DNA of 61,920 nucleotides, taken from the NCBI GenBank assembly GCA_964618975.1, contig CAZUDI010000020.1, positions 1 to 61,920 of the forward strand, in the 5' to 3' direction. Shown here piece after piece: positions 59,053 to 61,920 of this stretch (positions within the stretch are counted from its first letter, which is position 1; every line of letters starts with the position of its first letter). Source of the stretch: CAZUDI01 sp964618975. GTDB lineage: Bacteria > Desulfobacterota > Desulfomonilia > UBA1062. The position numbers were made by a program, and so were the translations under genes. Below the pieces are notes generated by a model. The model had not been told where the DNA came from. It was given only the letters and a program-made list of their open reading frames with translations, and did not search any database.

Positions 59053-59637
59053 TTATGCAAAAACAACGGCTTTACTTCCCGCTCCCTTGGCAAAGCCTTT
59101 ACGAGCCTCACCGCGTTTGATGGACCGCAGAATGGCGTCTTTCTCACGCGCGCAGTCCAGCTCGACCCAGGCCCGTCCGCAACCGATGCGCGTATGCGCG
59201 TCGTCGGTGGCCAGTTTGGGATAGGCGATCTCGGGCGTGTCATACTCCGGGGTCGCAAACCCATGATCTGTGACCTCCACCGCATCGATGGGATACAGAC
59301 GCGCCACCTCCTCGATACATTCTTTTGTCTGCCGGATGGAAAAACCATAATCTCCGGGGTGATTGAAAATATGCAGCACCTCGTGCTCCCCTTCGATGCG
59401 GCCCACGTGCACATACCCCAGATGGGTGGACACGGTGAGCTCGATGCCATAAAAGACGATGAGATTCGATTCGATTTCTGACACCAGATCCCGGTAATGC
59501 GGCTTCAGCAGATGGTCGTGATCCGTTATGGCGATAAAATTGAAACCCATACGCTCATACACCTCGGCCGCCTCTTGGGGGGTAAGCTTTCCGTCCGAGC
59601 AGGTGGTGTGGATGTGAAGCTGGCCCTTCAAGTGCAT
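59053..59637 (-). CDS. PHP-domain metal-dependent phosphoesterase
   Basis: A 194-residue PHP protein related to TrpH/RNase AM-like phosphoesterases. Metal ligands are visible in LHIHTTCSDGKLTP (His-x-His and Asp), AITDHDHL, the GIEL strand, FNHPGDYG, and ATDDAHTRIG near residue 145. It is the first gene of the operon after a TetR-type operator, an odd place for a phosphoesterase. A role could be cleavage of a phosphorylated or nucleotide intermediate or control. The ATG at 59,637 has AAGGAGGG directly upstream. Confidence 0.9.
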   Translation of the reverse strand: MHLKGQLHIHTTCSDGKLTPQEAAEVYERMGFNFIAITDHDHLLKPHYRDLVSEIESNLIVFYGIELTVSTHLGYVHVGRIEGEHEVLHIFNHPGDYGFSIRQTKECIEEVARLYPIDAVEVTDHGFATPEYDTPEIAYPKLATDDAHTRIGCGRAWVELDCAREKDAILRSIKRGEARKGFAKGAGSKAVVFA

Positions 59638-59690
59638 GTACCCTCCTTACGGAAATAGGCCGCTCAGCCTGAATCAACTCGCCACCCCTC

Positions 59691-59721
59691 ATCCTACAAA
59701 AAATTGATTGATATGTCAATC
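59691..59721 (-). promoter_or_regulatory. Operon promoter with TetR-type operator
   Basis: On the minus strand TTGACA (59,719-59,714) and TAGGAT (59,696-59,691) are 17 bp apart, a good sigma-70 promoter, about 54 bp before the PHP start codon. An inverted repeat GATTGA-TATG-TCAATC (59,706-59,721) covers the -35 box, ideal for repression by the TetR protein encoded just upstream. Confidence 0.7.
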
Positions 59722-59790
59722 TTTTTCATGACACACCATTACACCCCATGAAAATCAACCGTCATTCGCTTTCAGGCCCTGAAAATGGAA

Positions 59791-60378
59791 CTAGGCCTTT
59801 GCCCCGTTGAGAAACACCTGGATGATGCCGTTGACGGTGCGTTCCTCCCGTTCATTCGTCAGGTTCTCCTTGCCCAGAACCATGACGGACATAAAGACCT
59901 CGATCGCGCCGAGAAAGATATAGGTCAGGTAGTGCGGGGGAACATCCTTGCGAAGCACGCCCTGATCTTGCCCCTCCCGCATGATTTCCTCGGTGAGAGC
60001 GAAGTATTTGTTGAATTTCGCCAGGCCCCTGGCCGTGTGATAGACCGAGCTCCTGGAAACCTCGGTGACGAAGATGGAGACCAGATTGGGTTTATTCTGA
60101 TACCGGTCCAGCAGGTAGCGGATCAGGTTTTCAAGCTTCTGTGCCACCGGGGCCGGTGCGCCCTTTTCCATATCGAGCCACGCATACAAATCGTCCCACC
60201 AGCTCTCCACGATGACGTCGAAGAGCACCTCTTTACTCCCGAAATAGTGATACACGAGGCCATAGGAAACACCCGCCACACGGGCCACATCAGCCATGCG
60301 GGTATTGGCATACCCCTTCTCGCAGAAGACCTCCAATGCAGCGTCGATGATGAGTTCTTGCTTGTCGTTCTTTGCCAT
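59791..60378 (-). CDS. TetR-family regulator of the acyl-CoA operon
   Basis: A 195-residue regulator. The helix-turn-helix (IDAALEVFCEKGYANTRMADVARVAGVSYGLVYHYFGSKEVLF) spans residues 10-52. The C-terminal domain (VSIFVTEVSRSSVYHTARGLAKFNKYFALTEEIMREGQDQGVLR) resembles FadR/RutR-like TetR proteins of fatty-acid metabolism in length and helix pattern, so an acyl-CoA ligand is plausible. It is transcribed on the same strand as the operon, 153 bp upstream, and a matching palindrome lies 19 bp before its own start, indicating autoregulation. Confidence 0.93.
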   Translation of the reverse strand: MAKNDKQELIIDAALEVFCEKGYANTRMADVARVAGVSYGLVYHYFGSKEVLFDVIVESWWDDLYAWLDMEKGAPAPVAQKLENLIRYLLDRYQNKPNLVSIFVTEVSRSSVYHTARGLAKFNKYFALTEEIMREGQDQGVLRKDVPPHYLTYIFLGAIEVFMSVMVLGKENLTNEREERTVNGIIQVFLNGAKA

Positions 60379-60396
60379 AGCACCTTCCTGCCATAT

Positions 60397-60414
60397 ATTG
60401 ACTGATATGTCAAT
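60397..60414. promoter_or_regulatory. TetR-type operator upstream of its own gene
   Basis: ATTGAC-TGATAT-GTCAAT, an 18-bp palindrome, perfect in its outer six bases. It shares GATATGTCAAT with the operon operator and sits directly before the ribosome binding site of the TetR gene. Confidence 0.65.
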
Positions 60415-60512
60415 TTATTTTATTACGGATATGCTTCCCCCTACCAACCCCTCTCCCAGCCATCAGTGGCGACGAGTGCGATCCCGAGTGATGAGAGCTA
60501 TTACCTTTTATT

Positions 60513-60529
60513 CTTACATATATGTCAAG
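60513..60529. promoter_or_regulatory. Third related palindrome, upstream of the DUF1285-like gene
   Basis: CTTACATATATGTCAAG, one pair short of a perfect 17-bp palindrome (CTTGACATATATGTCAAG type). It shares ATATGTCAA with the TetR operators and lies in the promoter region of the plus-strand gene at 60,649. Confidence 0.45.
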
Positions 60530-60648
60530 CGTTTATTGCACATTTCGTGTTGCATTGACCGCGTCGGGATACGCCCCTGCCTGGGCGCAATGCCTGCGGG
60601 GGGATGCACCGCACGGCGATCTGTGCTATACAGAGGACAGGAGATAGA

Positions 60649-61107
60649 ATGATCAATGATTTGAGAGACATCACGGCAGACTGCCACCTGTGCATCGATA
60701 AGGAAGGCCGGTGGTTCTACGAGGGGCGCCAGATCATCAATCCTCATGTTCTCAGGGCCTTCTGGCAGGCCCTGGGGCGAGACGAGCACCAGCGCTATCA
60801 TATCACCATCCCGCCCGAGATCTGCTATATCGAGGTGGAGGAAACCCCTTTTGTCGTGGTCGCCATCCGCGGCAATCCGGACGAAGGGATCACCCTGGTC
60901 ATGAACGACATGCGCACCCTCACCCTCGAACCCGAGCGCCTGCGCATCGGCAAGGACAATGTCATGTATGTCCGGCTGCCGGACGGGGAAGAGGCCCGCT
61001 TCGTACGCCCGGCCTACTACACCCTGGCGCTGATGATGGAGGAAGACCCCGATGGCGGCATCTCCCTACGCATCGGCCAAAAGCGCTTTCCCATCCAGGC
61101 AGGCTAG
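60649..61107 (+). CDS. DUF1285-like protein
   Basis: A 152-residue soluble protein. The beginning DCHLCIDKEGRWFYEGRQIINPHVLRAFWQAL, with RYHITIPPEICYIEVEETPFVVVAI following, has the order of DUF1285 proteins (..I..DG.W...G.PI.R..LV..F...L....Y.L..P.E...I.VED.PF). The second half contains alternating strands (ITLVMNDMRTLTLEPERLRI, VMYVRLPDGEEARFVRPAYYTLAL). The function is unknown. The ATG at 60,649 follows AGGACAGGAG. It is transcribed away from the TetR gene, with two operator-like palindromes between them. Confidence 0.75.
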   Translation: MINDLRDITADCHLCIDKEGRWFYEGRQIINPHVLRAFWQALGRDEHQRYHITIPPEICYIEVEETPFVVVAIRGNPDEGITLVMNDMRTLTLEPERLRIGKDNVMYVRLPDGEEARFVRPAYYTLALMMEEDPDGGISLRIGQKRFPIQAG

Positions 61108-61241
61108 GCGCTGCGCCCCCTGGCCTAGCGAGTGTCCCCTTAAGACCTCCCCACGAGAACCTCCCCCTCCGCGGAGACAGGATCATGGGGCTCTATCATG
61201 TTATGCCTTATTATGCCATTTTATAACCTCCCGCTTGTGCC

Positions 61242-61257
61242 GATCAATATGTCAATC
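61242..61257. promoter_or_regulatory. Fourth related palindrome, before the Cache-like gene
   Basis: GATCAATATGTCAATC: the right half TATGTCAATC is identical to that of the operon operator and the left half is degenerate. It lies 23 bp before the start codon, next to the AGGAGG ribosome binding site. Confidence 0.5.
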
Positions 61258-61279
61258 ACATCTCACAGGAGGTCTCACC

Positions 61280-61765
61280 ATGAACATGAAATTACGTGTT
61301 GTCTTGATCGTGGCGGTGTCCCTGGCGCTTGGTGCCCCGGCGTGGGCCGGGTCGTGCGGCAAGGACGAACTCGTGCAGGCCGTGGGCTAGGCCGTCGACC
61401 TGATCAATGCCCAAGGCAAGTCCGCCCTGGCCGAGCTCGAGGGCTTCCGCTTCTGCAATGGCGAGGGATACGTGTATGTCACGGACATGGAGGCCCTGTG
61501 CCTCATGCACCCGGTCTCAAAGGGCCTGGTAAACAACACCACCGTGACTATCAAGGGGGCCAGGGGCAAATATTTCATGGCCGAGGCCAAGCACAAGGCC
61601 GAACAGCACGGCCAGGGGTGGGTCTCCTACTGGTGGCTCAACCCCACCACGCAGCAGATCGTACCCAAGTGCACCTTTTTCCGCACCGCCAGCATGGACG
61701 GCACCAGGGTCATCGTCGCCGCCGGCATCTACGGCGTTGACGAGGCTGGCTGCAGCGGGGACTAA
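61280..61765 (+). pseudogene. Periplasmic Cache-like sensor protein with in-frame TAG
   Basis: A 161-codon frame after AGGAGGTCTCACC. A signal peptide (MKLRVVLIVAVSLALGAPAWA) is followed by a single Cache-like domain: GYVYVTDMEALCLMHPVSKGLVNN, then GKYFMAEAKHKAEQHGQGWVSYWW, and FRTASMDGTRVIVAAGIYG near the end. Codon 37 (61,388-61,390) is TAG, between LVQAVG and AVDLINAQGK, where relatives have a helix residue such as Lys or Glu. Everything else is intact and in frame, so this is a single nonsense change, a sequencing error or read-through. It would be a secreted small-molecule binding protein. Confidence 0.7.
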
Positions 61766-61775
61766 CCACTCCCCC

Positions 61776-61793
61776 GGGGGGGCTCGCCCCCCC
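61776..61793 (+). terminator. Hairpin after the Cache-like gene
   Basis: Seven G, CTCG, seven C, 11 bp after the stop codon; a second GC palindrome GCCCCCGAGGGGGC lies at 61,801-61,814. No U tract. The remaining ~100 bp to the window end show no gene. Confidence 0.5.
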
Positions 61794-61920
61794 AACTCCC
61801 GCCCCCGAGGGGGCATGCAAGAGCGGAATAATCAATAAAACTCGCGCCCGCCTGAGCGCTGCGCCTCCCGCGGGATGGGGGTATCTGGTTCTGCCTGGCG
61901 GCACTGGGGTCTGGTGTCAA

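Noticed and set aside
61280..61765. Calling the in-frame TAG a pyrrolysine codon
   Set aside because: No Pyl machinery is visible in the window and only one TAG is involved; a nonsense change or read error is simpler.

Overview
The window is about 62 kb of GC-rich bacterial DNA with dense, mostly minus-strand gene blocks. The housekeeping order (surE, rnc, radical SAM, kinases, era, der), CheX next to a HEAT-repeat/receiver protein, a selenocysteine tRNA, thiolase/DUF35 pairs of the kind used by anaerobic acyl-CoA degraders and many PAS kinases all suggest a Desulfobacterota (former Deltaproteobacteria) genome. This assignment is inference from gene content. It looks like a draft or metagenome scaffold: there is a 10-N gap at 7,800-7,809, and the DNA beside the gap and at base 1 does not fit the neighbouring genes.

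1-16 kb, core block: a 5'-truncated TrpB2-type tryptophan synthase beta chain and a small Cys-rich protein on plus; then on minus der, era, a REC-PAS-kinase, a broken HDOD/kinase locus at the gap, an Elp3-like radical SAM protein, rnc, surE, a TonB-like protein, an RdgC-like protein, a CBS protein, a HEAT-REC protein and CheX. 16-20 kb: a Sel1-repeat protein, tRNA-Sec, and a TetR-controlled flavin/FeS enoate reductase with a perfect 16-bp palindrome in front.

20-43.8 kb, accessory region: a secreted unknown, a DUF5692 membrane protein, a DUF3313 gene remnant, a Tat-exported nitroreductase, a decayed flavodoxin, an ICMT-like methyltransferase, a serine hydrolase, an ErcA-like alcohol dehydrogenase overlapping a nine-PAS hybrid kinase, a secreted nuclease, a DUF3795 protein, two more hybrid kinases, and a LysM/glycoside-hydrolase-like protein. 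Seven copies of a 60-70 bp palindromic element (most 68-70 bp), plus one degenerate piece, are scattered here and nowhere else in the window.

41.7-59.6 kb, catabolic operon: eighteen tightly packed minus-strand genes read from a TetR-type operator/promoter near 59.7 kb. They encode a PHP phosphoesterase, two tandem thiolase-thiolase-DUF35-DUF35 modules (the first with two SCP2 domains fused to DUF35), a beta-keto-acid cleavage enzyme, two acyl-CoA ligases, a two-subunit CoA-transferase of the glutaconate/IpdAB type, paired acyl-CoA dehydrogenases and paired MaoC hydratases. No 3-hydroxyacyl-CoA dehydrogenase is present and three of the four thiolase-like proteins lack the nucleophilic Cys. 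Together this suggests aldolytic rather than thiolytic chain cleavage, as in steroid side-chain degradation, on an unknown branched, alicyclic or steroid-like acid.

59.8-61.9 kb: the TetR regulator, a DUF1285-like protein and a periplasmic Cache-like protein interrupted by an in-frame TAG. Four related palindromes centred on ATATGTCAA lie before the operon, the regulator and these genes and probably define its regulon.
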